This document shows, piece after piece, positions 38,885 to 46,489 of a stretch of 46,641 nucleotides of DNA. The translations under genes were made by a program, and so were the position numbers. Origin of the DNA: Chloroflexota bacterium (lineage in GTDB: Bacteria; Chloroflexota; Limnocylindria; Limnocylindrales; CSP1-4); contig JAJYLZ010000001.1 of assembly GCA_021787395.1 (NCBI GenBank), forward strand, positions 131,967-178,607, written 5' to 3'. A model generated the notes under the pieces. The model saw only the letters and a program-made list of their open reading frames with translations. It did not search any database and was not told where the DNA came from. Every line of letters begins with the position of its first letter. Positions within the stretch are counted from its first letter, which is position 1.

Positions 38885-40984
38885 CTACAGGTAGTAGTCG
38901 AAGTCGCGCTCGGAGCGGGCCCAGCGGCGGATCACGAACACGTTCGCCTGGTGGTGCTTCGGCCCCAGCTCCACGTAGTTGCGCGAACCGTTCCAGAGGT
39001 AGCGGGCGTCGTTGAGCACGTCGTGGACCTGGTAGGAGCGGGTCCCGTCCAGGCCCAGCTCGTCGAGCGGCAGCTCCACGAACCCCGACTGGACGTGGTG
39101 CGGGTCGAGGTTGACCACCACCAGCACCTGGTTGGCGCCGTCGGGCGACGCCTTGGAGTACGCGATGAGCTCCGGGTTGGTCACCGGGTGGAACGTGAGC
39201 GCGTGGTTGGCCCGGAACGCCGCGTTGTCGCGGCGGATCGCGTTGAGCCGGGCGAGCAGCTCCGAGAGGCTCCCCTCGGCGTCCCAGTCCCAGTGGCGGA
39301 CCTCGTACTTCTCCGAGTCGAGGTACTCCTCCCTGCCCGGCGCGAGCGGCTCGGCCACGCACTGCTCGAAGGCCGGCCCGTACAGCCCGTAGCTGGGGCC
39401 CAGGGTCGCCGCCAGCACCGCGCGCGCCATGAACGCGGGCGGCCCGCCGAACTGGAGGTACTCGGGGAGGATGTCGGGCGTGTTCGGCCACAGGCTGGGC
39501 CCGAAGAACTCGCGCACCTCGGTGGTCGTGAGCTCGGTCAGGTAGCCGGTCAGCTCGGCCTTGGTGTTGCGCCACGGGAAGTAGTTGTACGACTGGCTGA
39601 AGCCGAGCTTGGCCAGCCGGTACATCACCTTGGGCCGCGTGAACGCCTCGGCGAGGAAGATCGCCTCCGGGTAGTCGCGCTTGACGTCGGCGATCAGCCA
39701 CTCCCAGAAGTCGAACGGCTTGGTGTGCGGGTTGTCCACCCGGAAGATCCGGATCCCCTGCTCGGCCCAGAACCGGACCACGCTCCGCAGCTCTGCCCAG
39801 AGCTCTCGCCAGGCGGGCGTCTCGAAGTCGAACGGGTAGATGTCCTGGTACCGCTTCGGCGGGTTCTCCGCGTACTGAATCGTCCCGTCGGGGCGCAGCC
39901 GGAACCACTCCGGGTGCTCGGCCGCGTACGGGTGGTCCGGCGCGCACTGGAACGCGATGTCGAGGGCGAGCTCCAGCCCGGCCGCCTCGGCCGCGTCGCG
40001 GAGGTGCCGCAGGTCGTCGAGCGTGCCGAGCTCCGGGTGGACCGCCTTGTGGCCGCCCTCCACGCTGCCGATCGCCCACGGGCTGCCGGGGTCGCCGGGC
40101 TGGGCGTCGGGGTTGTTGTTGGGCCCCTTGCGGTTGACGCGGCCGATCGGGTGGATCGGCGGCAGGTACAGCACGTCGAAGCCCATCGCGGCGATGGCCG
40201 GCAGGCGCGCCTCCACGTCGCGGAACGTGCCGTGGCGCCCGGGCTCGAGCGCGGCAGAGCGCGGGAACAGCTCGTACCAGGCCGAGAACCGGGCTCGCTC
40301 GCGGTCGACCACGATCTCGAGGTCGGGCTGGTGGCGGGTGGCGAACGGACGGTCGCCGTGCCGCACCATGAGCGCGGCGAGCCCGGGGTCCAGCGCCGCG
40401 CGGGCGAGGGCGGGGCCGCCGGAGCGGAGCATGGCGGCGGCCGCGGCGAGGCTGTCGTGGTCGGCGCCCGAGGCGCGCTCGGCCGCCGCCTCGATCAGCG
40501 CCACCCCGATGAGCAGCTCGACGCTGACGTCCTGGTGCGCGTCGAGCCGCTTGCCCAGGTCGCGCGCCCAGGAGCGGAAGCGGTCCACCCAGCCCACGAC
40601 CGTGTAGTGGTGGCGGCCCGGCTCGCCGACCCTGAACTCGGCCTGGAACCGGTCGTCGCCCAGCGGCTCCATCGGCAACTCGGTCCAGGCCTCGTCCTCG
40701 GCGCGCCGGTGGAGCACCACCGCCGACACGAGCTCGTGCCCGTCGGCAACGATCGCCGCGTCCACCGTCACGGGGTCGCCGGCGATCCGCTTGATCGGGA
40801 AGCGGCCGCCGTCGATGCGGGGCGACAGGCGCTCGATCGCCACGCGGCTCCAGGGCTGGGTTTCCGGCATCGCCTCGTCCACCTCGTGCTCGTCCGCGCC
40901 CGCCGGCGCCGGGCCGGAGAGGGCGTCGGTCGGCCGCGCGTGGGCCGCCGTCTTGCGCCGCTTCGCCTCGTCCTTCCTGGTCAC
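38885..40984 (-). CDS. glgE: Alpha-1,4-glucan:maltose-1-phosphate maltosyltransferase
   Basis: The 699-aa GH13_3 enzyme has the N-terminal beta domain, then FSAWYELFPRSAALEPGRHG, the substrate region NRKGPNNNPDAQPGDPGSPW, the nucleophile Asp in GIRIFRVDNPHTKPFDFWEW and the acid Glu in AIFLAEAFTRPKVMYRLAKL, followed by the C-terminal beta-sandwich. It extends alpha-1,4-glucans with maltose from maltose-1-phosphate. The GTG at 40984 has GGAGG 7 nt upstream and overlaps the glgM stop (GTGA). TreS and Pep2 genes are not in the window, so maltose-1-phosphate is expected to come from GlgM. Confidence 0.92.
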   Translation of the reverse strand: MTRKDEAKRRKTAAHARPTDALSGPAPAGADEHEVDEAMPETQPWSRVAIERLSPRIDGGRFPIKRIAGDPVTVDAAIVADGHELVSAVVLHRRAEDEAWTELPMEPLGDDRFQAEFRVGEPGRHHYTVVGWVDRFRSWARDLGKRLDAHQDVSVELLIGVALIEAAAERASGADHDSLAAAAAMLRSGGPALARAALDPGLAALMVRHGDRPFATRHQPDLEIVVDRERARFSAWYELFPRSAALEPGRHGTFRDVEARLPAIAAMGFDVLYLPPIHPIGRVNRKGPNNNPDAQPGDPGSPWAIGSVEGGHKAVHPELGTLDDLRHLRDAAEAAGLELALDIAFQCAPDHPYAAEHPEWFRLRPDGTIQYAENPPKRYQDIYPFDFETPAWRELWAELRSVVRFWAEQGIRIFRVDNPHTKPFDFWEWLIADVKRDYPEAIFLAEAFTRPKVMYRLAKLGFSQSYNYFPWRNTKAELTGYLTELTTTEVREFFGPSLWPNTPDILPEYLQFGGPPAFMARAVLAATLGPSYGLYGPAFEQCVAEPLAPGREEYLDSEKYEVRHWDWDAEGSLSELLARLNAIRRDNAAFRANHALTFHPVTNPELIAYSKASPDGANQVLVVVNLDPHHVQSGFVELPLDELGLDGTRSYQVHDVLNDARYLWNGSRNYVELGPKHHQANVFVIRRWARSERDFDYYL

Positions 40985-42234
40985 GGTCGTCCTCCGCTCG
41001 GCCCCTCGCCTGCCTCCGCCTGCCCCAGCAGCGTCCCGTACAGATCGAGCGTCTGGCGGGCGATCGACGCCCAGCTGAAGTGCTCCTCCGCCCGGCGGCG
41101 GCCCGCCTGGCCCATCCGCACTCGCAGCGCCTCGTCGAGGCCGACGCGGTTGATGGCCTCGGCCAGGCCGCGCGAGAACGCGGCCGGATCGGCGGGGTCG
41201 AACGTGCCGGGCTTGATCGCCGGGTTGACCAGCACGCCGGTCTCCTCGGGGACCACGACCTCGGGGATGCCGCCGACCGCCGACGCGACCACCGCGGTCT
41301 CGCAGGCCATCGCCTCGAGGTTGATGATCCCGAACGGCTCGTACACGGACGGGCAGCAGAACACGGCCGCGTGCGAGTAGAGCTGGATCGCCGCCTCGCG
41401 GGGGAGCATCTCGCGGATCCAGGTCACGCCGCCGCGGCCCGCGCTGACCTCGCCCACGCGCTGGGTCATCTCGGCGCCGATCTCGGGCGTGTCGGGGGCG
41501 CCGGCGGCCAGGACCACCTGCAGCGCGGGGTCGATGTCCGGGATGGCGTTGACCAGGTGGATGATCCCCTTCTGGCGCGTGATCCGGCCCACGAACAGCA
41601 CGTAGGGGCGCGCCGGGTCCACGCCGTACCGGACGAGGAAGTCCGTCGCGGCGTCGGGCCGGTACTGGTCGAGGTCGATCCCGTTGTGCACCACGTGGAC
41701 GCGGGCCGGGTCCACCTCGAAGTGGCGCAGGACGTCGGCCCTCGTCTCCTGCGACACCGCGATGATCGCGTCCGCGTCGAGCAGGGTCGTGCGCTCCATC
41801 CAGCTCGACAGGTGGTACGCGTTTCCCAGCTGCTCGACCTTCCAGGGGCGGAGCGGCTCGAGCGAGTGCGTCGTCACCACGAGGGGGGTCCCCCACAGCC
41901 GCTTGGCCAGCACGCCGGCCATGTCGGCGTACCAGGTGTGCGTGTGGACGACGTCGGCCGCGAGCGTGTCCTTCGCCATCGAGAGGTTGCGCGAGAACGC
42001 GTCGAGGGCGCCCCGGAACTTGGGGTCGGTGTCGTGGGTCGCCTCGGCCCACGGACCGTAGCCGCGCACCCGAAGGTTGGGATCGCGCACGTTCTGGTCG
42101 CCGAAGCAGCGCACCTCGACCGGGACCAGCCTCGAGAGCTCCCGCGCCAGGTACTCCACGTGGACGCCCGCCCCGCCGTACACGTACGGCGGGTACTCGT
42201 TGGTGAACAGGGCAACCCCGCGGAGCGACGACAC
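40981..42234 (-). CDS. glgM: GT4 alpha-maltose-1-phosphate synthase / actinobacterial-type glycogen synthase
   Basis: The 417-aa glycosyltransferase starts ALFTNEYPPYVYGGAGVHVE and has VVHTHTWYADMAGVLAKRL, VHNGIDLDQY, YVLFVGRITRQKG and the retaining-GT Glu-x7-Glu motif in CPSVYEPFGIINLEAMAC. This is the corynebacterial GlgA/GlgM group. GlgM joins ADP-glucose and glucose-1-phosphate to make maltose-1-phosphate, the donor for GlgE encoded directly downstream with a 4-nt overlap. The GTG at 42234 is chosen for conservation and GGAGG upstream; a longer frame to 42399 is Arg-rich and unlikely. Confidence 0.88.
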   Translation of the reverse strand: MSSLRGVALFTNEYPPYVYGGAGVHVEYLARELSRLVPVEVRCFGDQNVRDPNLRVRGYGPWAEATHDTDPKFRGALDAFSRNLSMAKDTLAADVVHTHTWYADMAGVLAKRLWGTPLVVTTHSLEPLRPWKVEQLGNAYHLSSWMERTTLLDADAIIAVSQETRADVLRHFEVDPARVHVVHNGIDLDQYRPDAATDFLVRYGVDPARPYVLFVGRITRQKGIIHLVNAIPDIDPALQVVLAAGAPDTPEIGAEMTQRVGEVSAGRGGVTWIREMLPREAAIQLYSHAAVFCCPSVYEPFGIINLEAMACETAVVASAVGGIPEVVVPEETGVLVNPAIKPGTFDPADPAAFSRGLAEAINRVGLDEALRVRMGQAGRRRAEEHFSWASIARQTLDLYGTLLGQAEAGEGPSGGRP

Positions 42235-42530
42235 GGCGTTCGGCCTCCCAGCTGTGCAGTCCGCCGGGCCTCGCGGGCGCGGCCTGCGGCTGATGGTAGT
42301 CGCTCGGCGCGCCCGGCCGCTGCGGCCTCGCGACCCGACCCGCGTCGGAGGCCGAGGAGGACCGCGTCTTGGGGAGGAACGCCCGTGGGCATAACGCACG
42401 GGGCCCGATAGCGTTCTTACCAGCAGCGGGAAGCGTTGACGCGCGGTTCCACATCTCGGCCGCCGCGAACCGCGCCAGCCACTGGCGAGACCGGCCCGCT
42501 CCGAAGATCCACGCAGGTGGAGGCTGTCCA
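42235..42530. other. Divergent intergenic region glgM / secreted protein
   Basis: 296 bp with no gene. A TTGGGG and a TAACGC hexamer spaced 17 bp apart on the plus strand (about 42368-42396) could be a weak promoter for the secreted protein, but the match is poor. Confidence 0.3.
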
Positions 42531-43457
42531 GTGAAGCGAATCCTTCTTGGGGCGACCATGCTCGCCCTCCTCCTGGCGCTGCCGGCGGCGAGCGTCTCGG
42601 CGGCCCCGGCTGGCAAGACGACGATCTGTCACAAGGGCGTGACGATCACCGTGTCCAACAACGCGCTCAGGGCACACTACAGGCACGGCGACACCGAGGG
42701 TGCCTGCGTGGTGCCGACGTCCACGACGGCCACGCTCCGCGTGCTCGCGGACACCGTTCCCGCCGACAGCTCCAAGTGGAGCTTCGTCGCCACCAACGGA
42801 TCCACGACCACCTACAAGTCCTGGACCGACCAGGCGACCCCGTTCCACTCCGGCGCGATCAGGATCACGAACCCGACGGCGATCGAGATCGACGAGTGGG
42901 CGGGCACCGGCTTCGACATCGCCGCCTACACCCCGTCGGTGGCCTGCACCGACAACGGCAAGGCGATGACGCCCACCACGGCGCAGTTCTACAACCCGCC
43001 GGTCTCGCCGCAGCGGTACTACGTGTACTTCCCGGCCAAGGCGGGCCACGCCTACGCCTGCACGTTCACGAACACGCGCAAGGTCTCCACGCTCTACAAC
43101 GTGACCGCGACCCCGACCGCGTGGTCGTGCACCGCCGGGACGACCAACACCACGCTGCCCACGGCGAGCACGGTCCTGTGGCGCAAGGTGGGGACGACCG
43201 TCCAGGCCACGATCACGCTCAGCGGGGCGATGGCGAACACGACCTTCAACGTCTGGGTTGAGCAGAACCCGGGCACGTGCCCGCCAGGGACGAGCACGCC
43301 GTCCAACCCGAACGCCGTCACGACCAATGCCTCGGGCAACGGGACCGCGACGATCTCGTTCACGCCGATGGCGGGCGCCGTGAACTTCTGGCTGACGGCC
43401 TGGGCGCCGAACATGGCGCAGGGCCTGCGCACGCTCGCGACGACGCCGCTGCCCTGA
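42531..43457 (+). CDS. Secreted protein with N-terminal CHK/AHxxHGD motif, 308 aa
   Basis: The protein starts with GTG (GGAGG 7 nt upstream) and a clear signal peptide, MLALLLALPAASVSAAP, with cleavage likely after SVSA or AAP. The mature N-terminus TTICHKGVTITVSNNALRAH followed by YRHGDTEGACV is a short Cys-His motif met in many secreted bacterial proteins. The rest is Thr/Ala/Asn-rich beta-sandwich-like sequence with paired cysteines (PSVACTDNGK, YACTFTN, WSCTAG, GTCPPG). No anchor or sorting signal at the C-terminus. Function unknown; likely cell-surface or extracellular. Threonine- and asparagine-rich codons make it lower in GC than its neighbours. Confidence 0.75.
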   Translation: MKRILLGATMLALLLALPAASVSAAPAGKTTICHKGVTITVSNNALRAHYRHGDTEGACVVPTSTTATLRVLADTVPADSSKWSFVATNGSTTTYKSWTDQATPFHSGAIRITNPTAIEIDEWAGTGFDIAAYTPSVACTDNGKAMTPTTAQFYNPPVSPQRYYVYFPAKAGHAYACTFTNTRKVSTLYNVTATPTAWSCTAGTTNTTLPTASTVLWRKVGTTVQATITLSGAMANTTFNVWVEQNPGTCPPGTSTPSNPNAVTTNASGNGTATISFTPMAGAVNFWLTAWAPNMAQGLRTLATTPLP

Positions 43458-43468
43458 ACCGAGACGCC

Positions 43469-43540
43469 GCACGCTGAGGCGTGCGCAGGGGGAGCGGGCG
43501 ACGGCGTCGGCCGCCTGGGCTCAGCGTCGAGCCGTCGCCC
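43469..43540. repeat. Hairpins downstream of the secreted protein gene
   Basis: GCACGC-TGAG-GCGTGC (43469-43484) and a 10-bp inverted repeat GGGCGACGGC/GCCGTCGCCC (43496-43505 with 43531-43540). They follow the secreted-protein stop and probably help terminate its transcript. Confidence 0.5.
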
Positions 43541-43553
43541 GGAGGGGAGTGCG

Positions 43554-43584
43554 GAAGGAGGGCCGGGTAACCCGGCCCTCCTTC
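43554..43584. terminator. Strong bidirectional terminator, 15-bp arms
   Basis: GAAGGAGGGCCGGGT-A-ACCCGGCCCTCCTTC, a near-complete palindrome placed between the secreted-protein gene (+) and the Ig/Fn3 gene (-), which ends at 43603. TTC and CTTC ends give short pyrimidine tails on both strands. Confidence 0.75.
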
Positions 43585-43602
43585 TCGTGCGGCGAAGACG
43601 GT

Positions 43603-44514
43603 TCAGTAGCGGACCGTGTTCGAGTAGTCCGAGTACGCGCCGGTGCCGGCCAGGTTGGTCGCGGCAACCCTGAACGCGTAGCTGCCGGAGCCGGGGAACA
43701 CGAACTCGGGCAGCTGGAGGGACGTCGACTGGGCACCGGCTTCGATCGTGTTCACCAGCGTGTACCCGCCCGGGCTGTGCCTGCCGCTCCGCTGGTATGC
43801 GTACACCTCGATGGAGTAGCCGGTGATCTCGGCCCCGCCGTTGTCGGCTGGCGCATCCCAGGCCAGGGACACGGCCTTGGTGCTGTTCCTGCCGCGGCCG
43901 CTGGTCTCGACGGAGGCGACCACGTTGGTGGGGGCTCCGGGGGCGACGACGTCGATCACCTCGACCGTGGTGCAATCGCCCCCGGCGCTGGTATTGCCGG
44001 CGGCGTCCGTGCCCCGGACGCAGACCGTGTGGTCACCCGCGCTGAGATCGCCTGGCAGCGTCGCCCACACGTTCTCCGTCGGGGTGTCGAAGCTGTCGTC
44101 CTAGGCGGTCATCGGCTGCCATGCGCCGCCGTCGATCGAGTAGTCCGCGCTGGCGATCGCCGAGTCGCCGGTTGTCGAGTCGTCGATTGTGGCCGACAGC
44201 GTCGCGCTGTCTCCCATCGGGACCGGACTCGGATAGGCGGACACGTTGCCCACCAGCGGCGGCTCCGTGTCCGCGACGGCCTCGAGCGTGGCGGCGATCG
44301 TCAGGGTCGCATTGCCCTGCGCATAGTCCGTGGTGACGGTGCTCCCCGTCCACGGGGGCTCCGTCGCCTGCCAGCCGTTGGCGACGGACGGGCCACCCGT
44401 GGACAACGTCGCCCCCGGCCGGGCCGCCCCGATACCGTGCCGCCACGGGGGCCGGTACGGTATCGGGCCCCCGTACACGGGGCCGCGTCCCCGTACCCGA
44501 TGCCGTACCGCCAC
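43603..44514 (-). pseudogene. Broken Ig-like/fibronectin type III surface protein gene (in-frame amber stop, 5' truncated)
   Basis: One reading frame runs from 44514 down to 43603 and is interrupted only by a TAG at 44103-44101. Protein similarity is continuous across it: SADYSIDGGAWQPMTA, stop, DDSFDTPTENVWATLPGDLS and VCVRGTDAAGNTSAGG form one bacterial Ig-like domain. A fibronectin type III domain follows (VVAPGAPTNVVASV, WDAPADNGGAEITGYSIEVY, YAFRVAATNLAGTGAYSDYS). There is no signal peptide or start: upstream the frame runs into the 123-bp repeat copy at 44407-44529, where domain-like sequence ends. I read this as the 3' remnant of a secreted adhesin-like gene. TAG is an ordinary stop elsewhere here (for example korB), so recoding is unlikely. 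Confidence 0.75.
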
Positions 44515-44529
44515 GGTGGCGTCGGCGGC
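44407..44529. repeat. 123-bp perfect direct repeat, copy 1
   Basis: Identical base for base to 45799-45921 and in the same orientation. It contains several nested inverted repeats (CCCGATACCGT at 44428-44438 with ACGGTATCGGG at 44457-44467; ACGGGGGCC/GGCCCCCGT; ACGGGG/CCCCGT; CGCCAC/GTGGCG) and two near-identical 22-mers (44431-44452 and 44499-44520, three differences). It borders the truncated 5' end of the Ig/Fn3 gene. Confidence 0.9.
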
Positions 44530-44581
44530 GGAGGGCGTCTCGAGCGCATCGACCGAGGTCGGCTCCGGCCGCGACTGCAGC

Positions 44582-44611
44582 GGGGCCGCCGGCCTTGCGG
44601 CCGACGGCCCC
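44582..44611 (-). terminator. Terminator of the collagen-like gene
   Basis: On the minus strand a 13-bp stem with one T-G wobble, closed by GCAA, lies 27 nt beyond the stop of the collagen-like gene. The wobble (C-A mismatch on the plus strand) indicates that the RNA folds better in the minus-strand direction. Confidence 0.65.
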
Positions 44612-44637
44612 TCCTGTTCTCCCGGCGCCTTAGGGCG

Positions 44638-45681
44638 CTAGTTGATGGCCCGGGCTGGGTGCTGCCAGGTCATCGTGACGGTGCCGGTGACCGATGCCGG
44701 TGGGGTCGTGTACGTGCCGCCCAGCCCGCACTGCACCGTGAAGAACAGATGGACATCGCTGCTGGGGGTTGTTGAACTGGGAGTCAGGGATAGGGTGACC
44801 GGCGTGTCGCCCGCGCTGATGTTCAGGACCTGCGCGACGTCGCCGCCCGCGTAGTTCTTCGACCAGCCGACCATCGCGAGACCGTTGGCGCAGCCCGTGA
44901 CGGTGATCGACCCGCTCACGCCGGTCAGCGTCGAGCCGGCCTCGATGAGCGTCGCCGTCGTCGCCGTCGCCGCGAGGCTATTGGCGGTGAACACCGGGGT
45001 CCACGTCACCGTCTCCGTGACGTCGCCGCCCACCGGTCCGGCCGGCCCTGCAGGACCCGTCGCGCCGGTCGCGCCGGCAGGCCCCTGCGGGCCAGTTGGT
45101 CCCGTGGCGCCGGTGGCGCCGGTGTCGCCTTTCGGCCCCTGGGGGCCCTGCGGGCCGGTAGGCCCGGCAGGCCCGGCGGGGCCTGTCGCGCCCGTTTCGC
45201 CCTGGGGCCCCTGGGGGCCCGTCGCGCCCGTGGCGCCGGTCAGGCCCTGCTCGCCCTGCGGGCCCTGCGGGCCGGTGGCGCCGGTGGCGCCGGTGGCGCC
45301 GGTGTCGCCGCTGTCGCCCTTCGGGCCCTGGACACCCTGCTCGCCCTGCGGGCCCTGGGGGCCGACGAGCGACGCGAGCCACTCGGACAGCGAGCCCGAG
45401 TAGCCGCCCGCGACCGCGAGCTCGTAGGCGCTCTGGCCGTCGGCGCCGGCCACGCCCTCGGGGCCCTGGGGGCCAACCTGGTTCCAGGAGACCGGACCGT
45501 ACCAGTTCTTCGGACAGCCAGCGTTCGCGTCGGCAACGAAGCGGACGCTGCCCGAGTTGTCGAAGCAGGCCCAGTAGACCCCATTCGAATCCGGGACGCT
45601 CAGCGAGGACCCTGCGAGCGCCGAAGAAACCAGGACGAATGACACCGGCAACGCGGCGAAGGGTGCGATACGTCGCCTCAC
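44638..45681 (-). CDS. Secreted collagen-like (Gly-X-Y repeat) protein
   Basis: The 347-aa protein has a signal peptide ([20 protein letters not shown] then LAGSS), an N-terminal domain with two Cys ([25 protein letters not shown]), a Gly-X-Y region of roughly 150 residues (units such as [28 protein letters not shown]) interrupted by the conserved [20 protein letters not shown] insert, and a Thr/Ser-rich C-terminal beta domain ([20 protein letters not shown]). No LPXTG or membrane anchor. It should form a triple-helical extracellular stalk. The GTG at 45681 has GGGAG 8 nt upstream and is preferred over the GTG at 45690. The gene is bracketed by the 123-bp repeats. Confidence 0.85.
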   Translation of the reverse strand: MRRRIAPFAALPVSFVLVSSALAGSSLSVPDSNGVYWACFDNSGSVRFVADANAGCPKNWYGPVSWNQVGPQGPEGVAGADGQSAYELAVAGGYSGSLSEWLASLVGPQGPQGEQGVQGPKGDSGDTGATGATGATGPQGPQGEQGLTGATGATGPQGPQGETGATGPAGPAGPTGPQGPQGPKGDTGATGATGPTGPQGPAGATGATGPAGPAGPVGGDVTETVTWTPVFTANSLAATATTATLIEAGSTLTGVSGSITVTGCANGLAMVGWSKNYAGGDVAQVLNISAGDTPVTLSLTPSSTTPSSDVHLFFTVQCGLGGTYTTPPASVTGTVTMTWQHPARAIN

Positions 45682-45798
45682 GCAGAACACTCCCGGGACA
45701 CTTCTCCCTGCGGGCCGGTCTCGCCACTGGCTCGGCGCGGCGGAGAGGCGACCTGGGTCACCCGCCGCGCGTCATCGCCCCCCGCGGTTGGGGCCCAG

Positions 45799-45921
45799 CG
45801 TCGCCCCCGGCCGGGCCGCCCCGATACCGTGCCGCCACGGGGGCCGGTACGGTATCGGGCCCCCGTACACGGGGCCGCGTCCCCGTACCCGATGCCGTAC
45901 CGCCACGGTGGCGTCGGCGGC
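45799..45921. repeat. 123-bp perfect direct repeat, copy 2
   Basis: Identical to copy 1, 1,392 bp away. It lies 118 bp upstream of the collagen-like gene start (minus strand) and 22 bp upstream of the GRAM/PH-like gene (plus strand), so it could carry promoter or leader functions for either. Its sequence is GC-rich and strongly self-complementary. Confidence 0.9.
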
Positions 45922-45943
45922 CGTCGTCGCTAGAGTCGCCCGC

Positions 45944-46489
45944 ATGGACCGCACCGACCGCCCGGGGCCGCGGCTCGCGGCCGGCGAGCCCCATCCGGGC
46001 GAACCGGCCGAGGCGCTCATGGACGCCGGCCAGATCGTCGCTCGCGCCGCGGCCGACGAGGCCGAGGCTGACGAGGCGCGCGCCAGGATCCGCCGGGAGG
46101 GCCTGCCGGACCTCCCGCCCGACGAGCGCATCGCGCCGCTCCTGCAGCCGGGCGAGCGGGTCGTGGCGGTGCGGCACGCGGCGCTGCTCGACCGTCGGGA
46201 GCCGGCGCCCGGCGAGCGGCTCACGCCCGGCGTGGCCGGCGAGCTCTACGTGACCTCGCGGCGCCTGGTGCTGGTGGGCCGCCTGACGCTCTCGCTCGGC
46301 CTCGACGCGGTGGCGGACGCCGTCGTCTCGGGCGGGCGGCTGCTCCTCGTCCTGCGCGACGGGCACGGGGTCACCCTGCAGGCGGCAGGGCCGCGCCTGC
46401 TGTGGGTCGAGATCGCGGCGGCCCGGGCGGCACTCAAGGCCGCCGGGGACCACGAGTCCGGCGGCGGTCAGCGGCCGGCGGCGCGGTAG
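45944..46489 (+). CDS. GRAM/PH-like domain protein of unknown function, 181 aa
   Basis: After an acidic, Ala-rich helical N-terminus (AGQIVARAAADEAEADEARA), residues about 60-165 read as a compact beta-barrel: LLQPGERVVAVRHAALLDRR, GELYVTSRRLVLVGRLTLSL, VSGGRLLLVLRDGHGVTL, ending in a helix (EIAAARAALKAAG). The VTSRRLVLV strand after a glycine-rich turn is typical of GRAM or bacterial PH domains. I do not recognise a closer family. The start ATG at 45944 directly follows repeat copy 2 and lacks a good ribosome-binding site. Its 3' end overlaps the convergent LuxR gene by 22 bp. Confidence 0.6.
   Translation: MDRTDRPGPRLAAGEPHPGEPAEALMDAGQIVARAAADEAEADEARARIRREGLPDLPPDERIAPLLQPGERVVAVRHAALLDRREPAPGERLTPGVAGELYVTSRRLVLVGRLTLSLGLDAVADAVVSGGRLLLVLRDGHGVTLQAAGPRLLWVEIAAARAALKAAGDHESGGGQRPAAR

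Noticed and set aside
38012..41380. A 1,122-codon plus-strand open frame
   Set aside because: It is entirely antisense to the Ddn-like protein, GlgE and part of GlgM, with no recognisable domain; a mirror of strong codon bias.
44101..44103. Amber codon reassigned to an amino acid
   Set aside because: TAG is used as a normal stop elsewhere in the window (for example korB), and a single case in a truncated gene is better explained as a mutation.
45040..45360. Short GC-rich tandem repeats resembling a CRISPR or minisatellite
   Set aside because: They are the codons of the Gly-X-Y region of the collagen-like protein, with 9-nt periodicity and no spacers.
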